Shown: in pieces, positions 1 to 10,439 of the stretch
Numbering within the stretch: the first letter of the stretch is position 1
How the letters are laid out: each line of letters begins with the position of its first letter
NCBI RefSeq assembly: GCF_023242315.1
Contig: NZ_JALLIY010000001.1
Span: forward strand, 434,001 to 498,000
DNA: 64,000 nt
DNA from: Pseudomonas sp. MWU13-2105
GTDB taxonomy: Bacteria; Pseudomonadota; Gammaproteobacteria; Pseudomonadales; Pseudomonadaceae
Reading direction: 5' to 3'
Program-made: the position numbers and the translations under genes
Notes under the pieces: model-generated
What the model saw: the letters and a program-made list of their open reading frames with translations, nothing else
Told to the model about the DNA's origin: nothing
Database searches by the model: none

Positions 1-878
<878 letters not shown>

Positions 879-885
879 GGCAAGA

Positions 886-920
886 TTTGCAGAAGCGAGG
901 CTTGGCCCCGCTTCTGCAAA
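886..920. terminator. Hairpin between convergent algW and the secreted-protein gene
   Basis: A perfect 12-bp inverted repeat (886-897 TTTGCAGAAGCG with 909-920 CGCTTCTGCAAA) with an 11-nt loop lies 8 nt after the algW stop and before the convergent gene ending at 1012. The stem ends carry short T/A runs rather than a long U tract, so it is a plausible weak bidirectional terminator. Confidence 0.55.
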
Positions 921-1011
921 TACCGCATTGCCTGTCAGAACGCTATCGTCGGAACGCCGCCCGCGACAAGCCGAGGTCTGGAGGTCGGCGTCTCAGCGCA
1001 ATGACCCAGTA

Positions 1012-1737
1012 TCAGCCGGCCATCTTCGACGACTTCAGCTCCTCACTGAAGCGCTGGGAACGCACACCTTTGTTGTCGTAATACTCTTCAACCGACTTTA
1101 CAAAGCGCTTTTCCTCCGGCACATACCAGAACGCCTTGTACAAGCGGCCACTGGCAGGACGCGCCGCCGCGCGTTGAGCATTGGAGACCGTCGTTACCTG
1201 ACCGGGTGTCGCGACCGCCTGCGCACCGCCTACCGTGACGGGCGCCAGCATCGCCGACCACTGGCCTTCAGCTTCGATCTTCAGCGCCTTGAACTTGCCT
1301 GCGGGCACCTGGACATCTTCCCAACCGCTGACGACGTAGTCGTTATGAAAGCTCTCGCTGGTGTGCAGGCGGTTAGGGTTCCGCTCGGTGTATTCGACCG
1401 TCCACTTCTTGCCCTCGCTCAAGGGAAACTCCAGCGGGCGATTGACCACTTGTTGCTTGCCGTTGATATCACGGGAACGACTCCAGTCCAGCCCCACCAG
1501 GCTTTCAACCGGCGGTTGGTTGGACCCGTCCTGCTTGGTGCTGACCAGCATGCTCTGGCTACTGACGCGCTCGACCGTCATCACGATGTTCTTGCTCGAA
1601 AAACCTTGCGGCCCGGTTTCCACTGTTTCGGCATAGACCCAGCTATCCCCGGCCTTCAAGGACGGCGCATCGATCGATCGGGCATACGCCGAACCGCACA
1701 TCAAACCAAGCACAGCGGCAGATAGTGTTTTAAGCAT
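1012..1737 (-). CDS. Secreted protein of unknown function
   Basis: A 241-residue protein whose chosen ATG at 1737 has an AGGGA-type ribosome binding site and opens a clear Sec signal peptide (MLKTL..., hydrophobic core, probable cleavage after SAYA near residue 19). An upstream in-frame start at 1884 would bury the signal peptide and is not used. The mature part is rich in beta-strand-like alternation with many Trp/Tyr and no Cys pair, metal motif or known catalytic motif that I recognise. Its wording (AGDSWVYAE, GKKWTVEYTE, VPAGKFKALKIEAEGQW) resembles periplasmic or lipoprotein-like beta proteins of the DUF3108 kind, but that is only an impression. It is transcribed convergently with algW and stands alone. 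Confidence 0.7.
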   Translation of the reverse strand: MLKTLSAAVLGLMCGSAYARSIDAPSLKAGDSWVYAETVETGPQGFSSKNIVMTVERVSSQSMLVSTKQDGSNQPPVESLVGLDWSRSRDINGKQQVVNRPLEFPLSEGKKWTVEYTERNPNRLHTSESFHNDYVVSGWEDVQVPAGKFKALKIEAEGQWSAMLAPVTVGGAQAVATPGQVTTVSNAQRAAARPASGRLYKAFWYVPEEKRFVKSVEEYYDNKGVRSQRFSEELKSSKMAG

Positions 1738-2164
1738 CACATTTTCCCTGAATGTCTGACCCGGCAAGTCCTTGGGACTCACCAAACGTGTGACGCGAGT
1801 GACTCCTGCCGATAGCGACACGAGCATCCCGAACAGCTGCCAACCCCAGGCTTGGGGTGTGTAAGCCCACTCCAACTTGCACAACCGAACTCATGAACCG
1901 CCATTCGAAACAAAACAGCCAAGTACGCGAAGGCTCATGTCATTGTGCCATTTGGCAATGCGCTCAAGTGAGCTGATGATTTCGTCGACGTCATGAATAT
2001 GAGGCCCGTTCAGCAATGCGACAGCATCGACCGGGACCAGGCTCATCGTTCAATCAATATGGGGGGGGAGCGCCGGATCTGCCTTGGGGGAGTCTGCGGT
2101 CAGTCCAAGCGCTGACTGACCACAGCTATAACTCAGGTTGCAAGCTTACTTCACAGGCAGGACA
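1738..2164. other. 427-bp intergenic region without a supported gene
   Basis: This stretch separates the secreted-protein gene from the end of hisC, both on the minus strand. Short frames cross it but have no ribosome binding site or recognisable protein. It holds an eight-G run (2061-2068) and the small inverted repeat listed at 2098-2121. The promoter of the secreted-protein gene should lie near 1740-1850, but I see no convincing -35/-10 pair. Confidence 0.5.
2098..2121 (-). terminator. Weak hairpin downstream of hisC
   Basis: An 8-bp perfect stem (2098-2105 GGTCAGTC with 2114-2121 GACTGACC) and an 8-nt loop, 44 nt beyond the hisC stop on the minus strand. No U tract follows, so terminator function is uncertain. 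Confidence 0.3.
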
Positions 2165-3217
2165 TCAGAGATCGCCCAGGGCGTCGACCAGGGCCTGGTT
2201 CTGCTCCGGCGCGCCGATAGTGATGCGCAGGAACTGGGCAATACGCTCCTGCTTGAAGTGCCGCACGATCACTCCCTGCTCGCGGACCTTGGCCGCCAGC
2301 GCCGCCGCATCGTGTTGCGGGTGACGGGCGAAGATGAAGTTCGCCGCCGACGGCAGCACCTCAAACCCCTTGGCCTGCAACTGCGCCACCAGCCACTCGC
2401 GACTCTCGATGACCTTGCGGCAGGTCTCTTCGAAATAGGCCCGGTCCGCGAACGCCGCCGCCGCGCCGGCAATCGCCATGCGATCCAGAGGGTAGGAGTT
2501 GAAGCTGTTCTTGATCCGCTCCAGGGCCTCGATCAGGTCCGCATGCCCCACCGCCAGGCCGACCCGCAACCCCGCCAGGGAACGCGACTTGGACAGGGTC
2601 TGGGTCACCAGCAGGTTCGGGTAACGATCAACCAGGCCGATGGCCGTTTCGCCGCCGAAGTCGATATACGCCTCGTCGACCACCACCACCGAATCCGGAC
2701 TGGCCTTGAGTATCTGCTCCACCGCGTCCAGCGCCAGCAGGCAACCGGTCGGCGCGTTCGGGTTGGGGAAAATGATCCCGCCGTTTGGCCGCGCATAGTC
2801 CGCCACACGGATCTGGAACTGCTCGTCCAGTGGCAAGGCCTCGAACGTGATCCCGTAGAGGCCGCAGTACACCGGGTAGAAGCTGTAGCTGATATCCGGG
2901 AACAACAGTGGTCGATCCTGTTGGAACAGACCGTAGAAGATGTGCGCCAGGACTTCGTCGGAACCGTTGCCGAGAAACACCTGGTTGGTCTTCACCCCGT
3001 AGTACTCGGCCACGGCATGCTTGAGCAGGTCGCCGTTGGGGTCCGGGTACAGGCGCAGGTCGTCGCTGACTTCGGCCTTCATCGCCGCCAGGGCCTTGGG
3101 CGACGGGCCGTAGGGATTCTCGTTGGTATTGAGCTTGACCAGCTTGCTCAGCTTAGGTTGTTCACCCGGTACATAGGGCACCAGGTCCTTGACGAACTTG
3201 CTCCAGAACTTGCTCAT
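2165..3217 (-). CDS. hisC: Histidinol-phosphate aminotransferase
   Basis: 350 residues, the normal HisC length. This PLP enzyme converts imidazole-acetol phosphate and glutamate to histidinol phosphate in histidine synthesis. Visible fold-type I markers are the early [12 protein letters not shown] segment (about 29-40), PNPNAPTG (about 151-158), the [10 protein letters not shown] aspartate (Asp181) and the PLP lysine Lys210 in [14 protein letters not shown]. The ATG overlaps the hisD stop as ATGA, so it is translationally coupled to hisD and belongs to the ibaG-murA-hisGDC group. Many pseudomonads carry a second hisC elsewhere, so this may be one of two paralogues. Confidence 0.95.
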   Translation of the reverse strand: MSKFWSKFVKDLVPYVPGEQPKLSKLVKLNTNENPYGPSPKALAAMKAEVSDDLRLYPDPNGDLLKHAVAEYYGVKTNQVFLGNGSDEVLAHIFYGLFQQDRPLLFPDISYSFYPVYCGLYGITFEALPLDEQFQIRVADYARPNGGIIFPNPNAPTGCLLALDAVEQILKASPDSVVVVDEAYIDFGGETAIGLVDRYPNLLVTQTLSKSRSLAGLRVGLAVGHADLIEALERIKNSFNSYPLDRMAIAGAAAAFADRAYFEETCRKVIESREWLVAQLQAKGFEVLPSAANFIFARHPQHDAAALAAKVREQGVIVRHFKQERIAQFLRITIGAPEQNQALVDALGDL

Positions 3218-4548
3218 GCTTGTTTCCCCTGTTCCTTATCAGCGACGATCCGATATTCCGCACTGCGGGCGTGAGCGCTCAGCGACTCGCCACGGGCCAG
3301 TACCGAAGCGGTCTTGCCCAGTTCGGACGCGCCCTGCTCCGAGCAGAAAATGATCGACGAACGTTTCTGGAAGTCATACACACCCAGCGGCGACGAGAAG
3401 CGTGCGGTGCCGGAGGTCGGCAACACGTGGTTGGGACCGGCGCAGTAGTCGCCGAGGGCCTCGGAGGTATGGCGGCCCATGAAGATCGCCCCGGCGTGAC
3501 GGATCTGCGGTAGCCAAGCCTGCGGGTCGGCGACCGACAGTTCGAGGTGCTCCGGGGCGATGCGGTTGGCCACGTCAATGGCCTGCTGCATATCTCGCAC
3601 CTGGATCAGCGCACCGCGGCCGTTGATCGATGTCTCGATGATCGCCGCGCGTTCCATGGTCGGCAGCAGCTTGGCAATACTCGCGGCGACCTGGTCGAGG
3701 AACGCGGCATCCGGGCTGACCAGGATGGCCTGGGCATCTTCGTCGTGCTCAGCCTGGGAGAACAGGTCCATGGCGATCCAGTCCGGGTCGGTCTGACCGT
3801 CGCAGACCACGAGGATCTCCGAGGGTCCGGCGATCATGTCGATACCGACCTGGCCGAACACGTGGCGCTTGGCCGTGGCCACATAGATATTGCCCGGGCC
3901 GACCACCTTGTCGACCTTGGGCACGCTCTCGGTGCCATAGGCCAGGGCCGCAACCGCCTGGGCGCCGCCGATGGTGAACACCCGGTCGACCCCGGCGATG
4001 CACGCCGCCGCCAGTACCAGTTCGTTGATTTCACCACGCGGGGTCGGCACCACCATCACCACTTCGGCCACCCCCGCCACCTTGGCCGGAATCGCGTTCA
4101 TCAGCACCGAAGACGGATAGGACGCCTTGCCCCCCGGCACGTACAGGCCGGCACGATCCAGCGGCGTGACCTTCTGGCCGAGCACCGTGCCATCGGCCTC
4201 GGTGTAGCTCCAGGAGTCCTGCTTCTGCTTTTCGTGGTAGCTGCGCACGCGCTCGGCGGCTTTTTCCAGGGCCTCGCGCTGTGGCGCGGTAATCCGCGTC
4301 AGCGCCAGTTCGAGGCGCTCACGGGGCAGGATCAGCTCGGCCATGGAAGCGACTTCCAGGCCGTCGAAGCGCTGGGTGAACTCCACCAGCGCCGCATCGC
4401 CGCGCTCGCGCACGGCCTTGATGATGTCGAGCACCCGCTGGTTGACCGAGTCGTCGGACACACTTTCCCAGCTCAGCAGATGATCCAGATGATGAGCGAA
4501 GTCAGGATCGGCAGCGTTGAGTCGGCGAATTGCGTTGGACGTGGTCAT
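3214..4548 (-). CDS. hisD: Histidinol dehydrogenase
   Basis: 444 residues. HisD carries out the last two steps of histidine synthesis, oxidising histidinol to histidine with two NAD+ and a bound zinc. The start at 4548 ([10 protein letters not shown]) gives the family length; the frame stays open to 5082 but that extension has no family similarity and runs under hisG. Markers are the [12 protein letters not shown] segment, [26 protein letters not shown] and the C-terminal [19 protein letters not shown] signature. The stop overlaps the hisC start by 4 bp. A 173-bp gap separates it from hisG. Confidence 0.96.
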   Translation of the reverse strand: MTTSNAIRRLNAADPDFAHHLDHLLSWESVSDDSVNQRVLDIIKAVRERGDAALVEFTQRFDGLEVASMAELILPRERLELALTRITAPQREALEKAAERVRSYHEKQKQDSWSYTEADGTVLGQKVTPLDRAGLYVPGGKASYPSSVLMNAIPAKVAGVAEVVMVVPTPRGEINELVLAAACIAGVDRVFTIGGAQAVAALAYGTESVPKVDKVVGPGNIYVATAKRHVFGQVGIDMIAGPSEILVVCDGQTDPDWIAMDLFSQAEHDEDAQAILVSPDAAFLDQVAASIAKLLPTMERAAIIETSINGRGALIQVRDMQQAIDVANRIAPEHLELSVADPQAWLPQIRHAGAIFMGRHTSEALGDYCAGPNHVLPTSGTARFSSPLGVYDFQKRSSIIFCSEQGASELGKTASVLARGESLSAHARSAEYRIVADKEQGKQA

Positions 4549-4695
4549 AGCGTGGGCCTCAATAATTGGCGAATGCTTGGGAACAGCAGATCTCAGGCGC
4601 CGGGGCGCGCTGACGTTCAATAACGATCGCGCCCCCAGCCTACCAAGCCATCCGCGCGGGCACCTGAGAATTCTGGCTATGACGCGGATAGATGG

Positions 4696-4714
4696 GCGCG
4701 GCTCAAGGCCGCGC
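4696..4714 (-). other. Short GC hairpin after hisG
   Basis: 7-bp perfect stem (4696-4702 GCGCGGC with 4708-4714 GCCGCGC) and 5-nt loop, 7 nt past the hisG stop on the minus strand. There is no U tract, so a partial terminator or mRNA 3'-end stabiliser inside the operon are both possible. Confidence 0.35.
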
Positions 4715-4721
4715 AATTGAA

Positions 4722-5357
4722 TCAGCTGCGGTGTCGCGACTCCACTGCCTTGCGCAGGGTGTCGATCAGGGACTGGATACGGGCGTGCTGCATTTTCATC
4801 GACGCCTTGTTCACCACCAGGCGGGAGCTGATGGTCGCGATCAGTTCCTGGGGTTCCAGGCCGTTGGCCCGCAGGGTATTGCCGGTGTCGACGACGTCGA
4901 TGATCTTGTCGGCCAGGCCGATCAGCGGTGCCAGTTCCATCGAGCCATAGAGCTTGATGATATCGACCTGACGGCCCTGTTCGGCATAGTAGCGCTTGGC
5001 GACATTGACGAACTTGGTCGCCACCCGCAGGCGGCCCTTGGGCTCGATGGCACCGATAGCACCGGCGGTCATCAGCCGGCACTGGGCGATCTGCAGGTCC
5101 AGGGGTTCGTACAGACCCTGGCCGCCGTATTCCATCAGCACATCTTTACCGGCCACACCGAGGTCGGCCGCGCCATGCTCGACATAGGTCGGTACGTCGG
5201 TGGCCCGCACGATCAGCAGACGGACGTCGTCCTGGGTCGTGGGGATGATCAGCTTGCGGCTCTTGTCCGGATTCTCGGTCGGCACGATGCCCGCTTCAGC
5301 GAGCAGCGGCAGGGTGTCATCGAGAATGCGGCCCTTGGACAGTGCAATGGTCAGCAT
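4722..5357 (-). CDS. hisG: ATP phosphoribosyltransferase, short form catalytic subunit
   Basis: 211 residues, matching the short HisG(S) form that lacks the C-terminal regulatory domain. It catalyses the first committed step of histidine synthesis, joining ATP and PRPP to phosphoribosyl-ATP. Markers are the N-terminal [11 protein letters not shown], the [13 protein letters not shown] segment and [14 protein letters not shown], the PRPP-binding loop. Short HisG depends on the HisRS-like regulatory subunit HisZ for activity and feedback inhibition; no hisZ is in this window (in Pseudomonas it lies elsewhere). It lies 88 bp after murA. Confidence 0.95.
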   Translation of the reverse strand: MLTIALSKGRILDDTLPLLAEAGIVPTENPDKSRKLIIPTTQDDVRLLIVRATDVPTYVEHGAADLGVAGKDVLMEYGGQGLYEPLDLQIAQCRLMTAGAIGAIEPKGRLRVATKFVNVAKRYYAEQGRQVDIIKLYGSMELAPLIGLADKIIDVVDTGNTLRANGLEPQELIATISSRLVVNKASMKMQHARIQSLIDTLRKAVESRHRS

Positions 5358-5400
5358 GGGGAAACTAAGTCCTTCAACCTGTATCAGTAAGGCTCATTCT

Positions 5401-5439
5401 CCCTTGTCGGCGCGAGCAGGCTCGCACCGGCAAAGGGGG
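5401..5439. repeat. REP-like palindrome between murA and hisG
   Basis: The core GCGAGC-AG-GCTCGC (5412-5425) is extended by imperfect arms (CCCTTGTCGG on the left, CCGGCAAAGGG on the right) into a long stem. The GCGAGCCTGCTCGC core, read on the minus strand, is typical of Pseudomonas REP sequences. It fills most of the 88-bp murA-hisG gap and could dampen transcription into the his genes. Confidence 0.6.
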
Positions 5440-5445
5440 ACAACA

Positions 5446-6729
<1,284 letters not shown>

Positions 6730-6735
6730 TCAGGC

Positions 6736-6987
6736 TCAGGTGCGCTCGGCCCAGGCCGCGCGGCTGAAAAATTTCATAGTGACCGCATGGATGCTGCCAT
6801 CGGCGATCCACGGGTTCAAATGGGCATAGATGCTCTGCTGACGCTTCACCGGGCTCAGGGCCACCAGTTCGTCGCTAATCACGTTCAGTTGGAAATTGCA
6901 GCCTTCGCCTTCAACTTCAACCTGCACCTGTGAAAGAGTGCCTGACAGCTGTTCTTCAAGGAAGCTCTTTACTTCGTAGGCCTGCAT
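6736..6987 (-). CDS. ibaG: BolA-family protein IbaG
   Basis: 83 residues from the ATG at 6987. BolA/IbaG proteins bind monothiol glutaredoxins with Fe-S clusters; next to murA the family member is IbaG (YrbA). The compact alpha/beta KH-like fold is suggested by SFLEEQL, VQVEVEGEGCNFQLNVISDEL and the C-terminal DGSIHAVTMKFF, which supplies the conserved His. First gene of the ibaG-murA-hisGDC group, directly downstream of the mla terminator and its own candidate promoter. Confidence 0.9.
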   Translation of the reverse strand: MQAYEVKSFLEEQLSGTLSQVQVEVEGEGCNFQLNVISDELVALSPVKRQQSIYAHLNPWIADGSIHAVTMKFFSRAAWAERT

Positions 6988-7026
6988 GCTCAACCTCAAT
7001 CGGCGCCCAACGCGCGCGGGTCGGCC

Positions 7027-7055
7027 ATCATACAAAAAAGCCCCGCGCCTGCGAA
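7027..7055 (-). promoter_or_regulatory. Candidate sigma-70 promoter for ibaG-murA-hisGDC
   Basis: On the minus strand TTCGCA (7050-7055) and TATGAT (7027-7032) are 17 bp apart, giving an expected start near 7020 and a leader of about 33 nt to the ibaG ATG. The -35 lies inside the loop region of the mla terminator hairpin. Read by eye only. Confidence 0.5.
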
Positions 7056-7091
7056 CCCCGCATTGCAGGACGCTGACGGGGGGCTTCTTTA
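7034..7091 (-). terminator. Rho-independent terminator of the mla operon
   Basis: Read on the minus strand after the mlaB stop: GAAGCCCC..., an inner CCTGC/GCAGG stem (GCAGG 7065-7069, CCTGC 7048-7052), GGGGCTT, then a six-U tract (plus-strand A run 7034-7039). The outer stem pairs AAGCCCC with GGGGCTT. This separates mlaFEDCB from ibaG-murA. Confidence 0.75.
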
Positions 7092-7103
7092 TTCATGGCA
7101 CTG

Positions 7104-7409
7104 TCAATGAACGCCGAGGATCTCCGTCAACTCGGAAACCTCGGCGATTTCGCGCATGTCTTGCGGCATGGCACGAATGCTCAGGGCTTTGCCGCCCTCG
7201 GCGGCATCACGCATGAACGCCAGCAGCAAGGCCAGGCCGACACTGCTGGATTTCTCCACGGCGGCGCAGTCGACCACCACGGCCGACGCAGTGCAGGCCT
7301 TGATCAACGCCTGCCCGTCCTTGCGCAAGGCCGGCCCGGTGCTGTAGTCGATCACGCCGGCCAGCAGCACTTCACCTGCCTCACCGGCGCGAACGCTGGC
7401 TTCACTCAT
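7104..7409 (-). CDS. mlaB: STAS-domain lipid-transport subunit MlaB
   Basis: 101 residues. MlaB is the cytoplasmic STAS protein that binds the ATPase MlaF and stabilises the inner-membrane MlaFEDB complex. The STAS pattern is visible as VLLAGVIDYSTGPAL, then AVVVDCAAVEKSSSVGLALLLAFMRDA, the usual strand-helix with a conserved Ser pair at the helix start. The ATG overlaps the mlaC stop by 8 bp (ATGAGTGA), so the two are coupled. Last gene of the operon; the terminator follows immediately. Confidence 0.9.
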   Translation of the reverse strand: MSEASVRAGEAGEVLLAGVIDYSTGPALRKDGQALIKACTASAVVVDCAAVEKSSSVGLALLLAFMRDAAEGGKALSIRAMPQDMREIAEVSELTEILGVH

Positions 7410-8061
7410 TCTGCGCGGCCTTCTGCGGGTTCTTCTCGGACTCGGCCTTGGCCTTCTCCACTTCGCCGGCCCAGTTGTTGATGGTAAGGTCCAGGTTATT
7501 GCCGTTACGCTGCATGGCATCGGCGAACTGATCGCGGAACAGCTTGCCGATATTGATGCCGTTGATGATGACGTTACGCAGTTTCCACTCGCCATTGATT
7601 TTCTCAAGGGTGTAGGAAACCGGATAGATGGCGCCATTGTTGCCTTTGACTGTCATGCCAACGCTGGTGCGATCACCCGACTCATCCTTGGGCGCATCGA
7701 CGGTGATGCCCTGGTTGTTGTACTCCAGCAAGGCGTTGCCGTAGAACTGGAACAGCCCCTTCTTGAAGTTCTCCTCGAAGGTTTTCATCTGCTCGGGCGT
7801 GGCCTTGCGCGAGTACTTGACCGTCATGATGCTCTTGGAAATACCCTCCGCGTCCACTACCGGGCCGACGATGGTGTTCAGCGCATCGTAGAAGGCCTTG
7901 GGGTTCTGCTTGTACTGGGCCTTGTTGGCGGTCAGGTCGGCCAGCATCCGGTCGGTGGTGCTCTTGACCAGATCGTGGGCCGACGTATCCGCCAGGGCGT
8001 TGCCCATCAGGGGCAAGGTCGCCAGCAGCACCAGCAGGCTACGTCGCAACATCGAGATCAT
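7402..8061 (-). CDS. mlaC: Periplasmic phospholipid-binding protein MlaC
   Basis: 219 residues from the ATG at 8061, chosen because GAGGAG sits 7-9 nt upstream; the in-frame ATG at 8076 overlaps the mlaD stop (ATGA) and is the alternative. A Sec signal peptide (SLLVLLATLPLMGNALA) is followed by the MlaC (Tol-Tol/Ttg2) domain: LVKSTTDRMLADL, YSRKATPEQMKTFEENFKKGLFQFYGNAL and the C-terminal YPVSYTLEKINGEWKLRNVIINGINIGKLFRDQF. MlaC ferries phospholipid between the outer-membrane MlaA complex and MlaFED. In pseudomonads this set is also called Ttg2. Confidence 0.95.
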   Translation of the reverse strand: MISMLRRSLLVLLATLPLMGNALADTSAHDLVKSTTDRMLADLTANKAQYKQNPKAFYDALNTIVGPVVDAEGISKSIMTVKYSRKATPEQMKTFEENFKKGLFQFYGNALLEYNNQGITVDAPKDESGDRTSVGMTVKGNNGAIYPVSYTLEKINGEWKLRNVIINGINIGKLFRDQFADAMQRNGNNLDLTINNWAGEVEKAKAESEKNPQKAAQNE

Positions 8062-8072
8062 GGAAAAACTCC

Positions 8073-8540
8073 TCATTTGGCGTCTTTGTTCACGGTATTG
8101 AGCAGGAATTTACCGATCAGATCTTCCAGCACCAGCGACGACTGGGTGTCGTGGATAGTCCCACCATCCTTGAGCAGGGTGTCTTCCCCGCCCACGCTGA
8201 GGCCGATGTACTTCTCACCGAGCAAGCCCGCCGTGAGGATAGACGCAGTGGAATCAGTCGGCAGGTTGTTCACGCGCTTCTCAACTTGCATGGTCACCCG
8301 ACCGGTGAAACTGTCATGGTCCAGATCGATCGCCGTCACCTTGCCGATGGTGACACCGGCCATGGTGACTTTAGCTCTGACAGTCAAACCGGCGATATTG
8401 TCGAAGTACGCATATAATTTATACGTTTCCGTGTTTGTCGTTGGGGACAGTCCACTGACCCGCAACGCAAGCAGCAGCAAAGCCAGGATGCCAGCCAGCA
8501 GAAAAAGGCCGACACCGATTTCCAGGGTGCGGTTTTGCAT
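8073..8540 (-). CDS. mlaD: MCE-domain lipid-transport subunit MlaD
   Basis: 155 residues. A single N-terminal transmembrane helix (about residues 8-27) is followed by one MCE domain, including YFDNIAGLTVRAKVTMAGVTIGKV and AGLLGEKYIGLSVGGEDTLLKDGGTI. MlaD forms the hexameric periplasmic ring of MlaFEDB and hands lipid to MlaC. The ATG abuts mlaE (one-base overlap), and the stop overlaps the alternative mlaC start. Confidence 0.95.
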   Translation of the reverse strand: MQNRTLEIGVGLFLLAGILALLLLALRVSGLSPTTNTETYKLYAYFDNIAGLTVRAKVTMAGVTIGKVTAIDLDHDSFTGRVTMQVEKRVNNLPTDSTASILTAGLLGEKYIGLSVGGEDTLLKDGGTIHDTQSSLVLEDLIGKFLLNTVNKDAK

Positions 8541-9337
8541 CAGAAATCTCCAAACATCAAGGCGGTCAGAATAAAGTCAAGGCCCAGCACTGCCAGGGAG
8601 GCATAGACCACGGTCTTGGTCGTGGCACGGCTGATCCCTTCGGAAGTGGGTTCGCAGTCGTAGCCTTGAAACACGGCAATCCAGGTCACCACGAAGGCGA
8701 ACACGATACTTTTGATGATGCCGTTCAGCACATCACTGTTGAACGTCACGCTGTTCTGCATGTTGGCCCAGTAGGAGCCGTCATAGACCCCCAGCCAGTC
8801 CACCGCGACCCATGAACCGCCCCAGATCCCGACCACGCTGAAGATCATTGCCAGCAGCGGCAGGGAAATGAAGCCGGCCCACAGCCGCGGCGCGACAATG
8901 TACTTGAGCGGATCGACACCGATCATCTCCAGGCTGGACAGTTGCTCGGTGGACTTCATGTTGCCGATTTCGGCGGTCAGCGCCGAACCGGCCCGCCCGG
9001 CGAACAGCAGCGCGGTGACCACCGGCCCGAGTTCACGCAACAGCGTCAGGGCGACCATCTGCCCCACCGCCTGCTCGGAACCGTAGCTGGAAAGGATATT
9101 GAAGCCCTGCAGGGCCAGGACCATGCCGATGAAGACCCCGGAGACGACAATGATCACCAGGCTCATCACGCCCACGGAATGCAACTGCTTGACCAGCAGC
9201 CCGAAGCCGCCGCCGATGCCGCCACGGCCGAACAGCACATGGGAGAGGAACAGGGTCGAACGACCGAGCACGGCGAGCACATCCAGGCCCGAACGGCCGA
9301 ACAGACGCACTCTCTCGATAATGGATTTCTTGCGCAT
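8540..9337 (-). CDS. mlaE: ABC permease MlaE
   Basis: 265 residues, the usual MlaE/YrbE length, with five to six hydrophobic segments. Characteristic are GMVLALQGFNILSSYGSEQAVG, LLRELGPVVTALLFAGRAGSALTAEIG (the coupling segment) and SLEMIGVDPLKYIVAPRLWAG. It is the membrane permease of the Mla phospholipid transporter. It lies 2 bp after the mlaF stop and overlaps mlaD by a base. Confidence 0.96.
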   Translation of the reverse strand: MRKKSIIERVRLFGRSGLDVLAVLGRSTLFLSHVLFGRGGIGGGFGLLVKQLHSVGVMSLVIIVVSGVFIGMVLALQGFNILSSYGSEQAVGQMVALTLLRELGPVVTALLFAGRAGSALTAEIGNMKSTEQLSSLEMIGVDPLKYIVAPRLWAGFISLPLLAMIFSVVGIWGGSWVAVDWLGVYDGSYWANMQNSVTFNSDVLNGIIKSIVFAFVVTWIAVFQGYDCEPTSEGISRATTKTVVYASLAVLGLDFILTALMFGDF

Positions 9338-9339
9338 TG

Positions 9340-10149
9340 TCAGCGCTTCCCCAACAGGTCGGTGCGGTAGTCCGGCGCCGGAAAGTGGAACGGTACGGGA
9401 CCGTCGGGATCACCCTTCATGAACTGGCGGATACGCGGGTTATCGGCGTTCATCAGTTCCTCGGGCGTACCTTGCCCGAGCACCTCGCCGTCACCGACCA
9501 CATAAAGGTAGTCGGCGATGCTGGCGGTTTCGGCCAGGTCGTGGGAAACCACGATGCTGGTGATGCCCAGGGCGTCATTGAGCAGACGGATCAGGCGCAC
9601 GAGTACGCCCATGGCGATCGGGTCCTGGCCGACGAACGGTTCATCGTACATGAGGATCTGCGGGTCCAGGGCAATCGCCCGGGCCAGGGCCACACGACGC
9701 TTCATGCCGCCGGACAACTCGTCGGGCATCAGGTCGACCGCACCGCGCAGGCCCACCGCCTGCAATTTGAGCAGAACAATGTCCCGAATCATTTCTTCCG
9801 GCAGTTCGGTGTGAACCCGCAGCGGAAAAGCGACGTTCTCGAAAACGTCCAGGTCGGTGAACAGCGCACCGCTCTGGAACAACACGCCCATGTGCTTGCG
9901 CGCGTCGAACAGATCGCCGCGCGACAAGGTGGGGAGATTCTGACCGTTGACCCAGACTTCGCCACCGTTGGGCCGCAGTTGCGCGCCCATCAGCCGCAAC
10001 AGGGTGGTCTTGCCACACCCGGAAGGCCCCATGATGCCGGTGACCTTTCCTCGCGGGATACGAATGTCGACATTATTGAAGATGCTGCGCGCACCGCGCT
10101 TGAAGGTCACACCCTTCAGCTCGACCGCGTAGGCGTTATCGGCGCTCAT
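9340..10149 (-). CDS. mlaF: ABC ATPase MlaF
   Basis: 269 residues from the ATG at 10149, which has AAGGAG 5 nt upstream; a longer frame to 10212 lacks such a site and adds non-family residues. Walker A is GPSGCGKTT with Lys47, the signature is ELSGGMKRRVALARA, and Walker B is ILMYDEPFVGQDPI. It energises MlaE/MlaD lipid transport and is the first gene of the mlaFEDCB operon, divergent from kdsD. Confidence 0.96.
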   Translation of the reverse strand: MSADNAYAVELKGVTFKRGARSIFNNVDIRIPRGKVTGIMGPSGCGKTTLLRLMGAQLRPNGGEVWVNGQNLPTLSRGDLFDARKHMGVLFQSGALFTDLDVFENVAFPLRVHTELPEEMIRDIVLLKLQAVGLRGAVDLMPDELSGGMKRRVALARAIALDPQILMYDEPFVGQDPIAMGVLVRLIRLLNDALGITSIVVSHDLAETASIADYLYVVGDGEVLGQGTPEELMNADNPRIRQFMKGDPDGPVPFHFPAPDYRTDLLGKR

Positions 10150-10191
10150 CAAAACTCCTTGCGATGCAGCCTCGGACTCGGACACCAGGCC

Positions 10192-10207
10192 CCTCTTTAT
10201 AAAGAGG
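10192..10207. promoter_or_regulatory. 16-bp perfect palindrome upstream of mlaF
   Basis: CCTCTTTATAAAGAGG is a perfect dyad 43-58 bp upstream of the mlaF ATG, with a TATAAA core that could double as a -10 on the minus strand. It may be a regulator operator or a promoter core; no matching -35 was found. Confidence 0.4.
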
Positions 10208-10400
10208 CGCATACTCCTGAGCGGGCCGAACTAGCCGCGAACTATATCACCGCTGATACGAGCCGCCCAAGGCCGAAGCCACCCTTGTTCAGGATAAATG
10301 CAGCCGGGCTTGACAGCTTGCGAGATAAAAACCGAAGGCAAAGTCCTACAGCGCCACGCAAAACGCAATGATCTAGTGTGAGTGAAGAAGCCATTACCGC

Positions 10401-10406
10401 TATAAT
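10401..10406 (+). promoter_or_regulatory. Candidate -10 element for kdsD
   Basis: A consensus TATAAT lies 33 bp upstream of the kdsD ATG. No good -35 hexamer is found at 15-19 bp, so assignment is weak. Confidence 0.3.
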
Positions 10407-10439
10407 CGCGCCTTTTCATCAGGCTATACGATTTCTGAC

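Larger units (their letters stand above)
10150..10439. other. mlaF-kdsD divergent intergenic region
   Basis: 290 bp between two divergent envelope operons. It contains a perfect palindrome near mlaF and a TATAAT hexamer near kdsD, listed separately. No gene or REP element is recognisable. Confidence 0.55.

Noticed and set aside
4549..5082. In-frame extension of hisD upstream of ATG 4548
   Set aside because: It overlaps hisG, has no HisD similarity and would exceed family length by nearly 180 residues.
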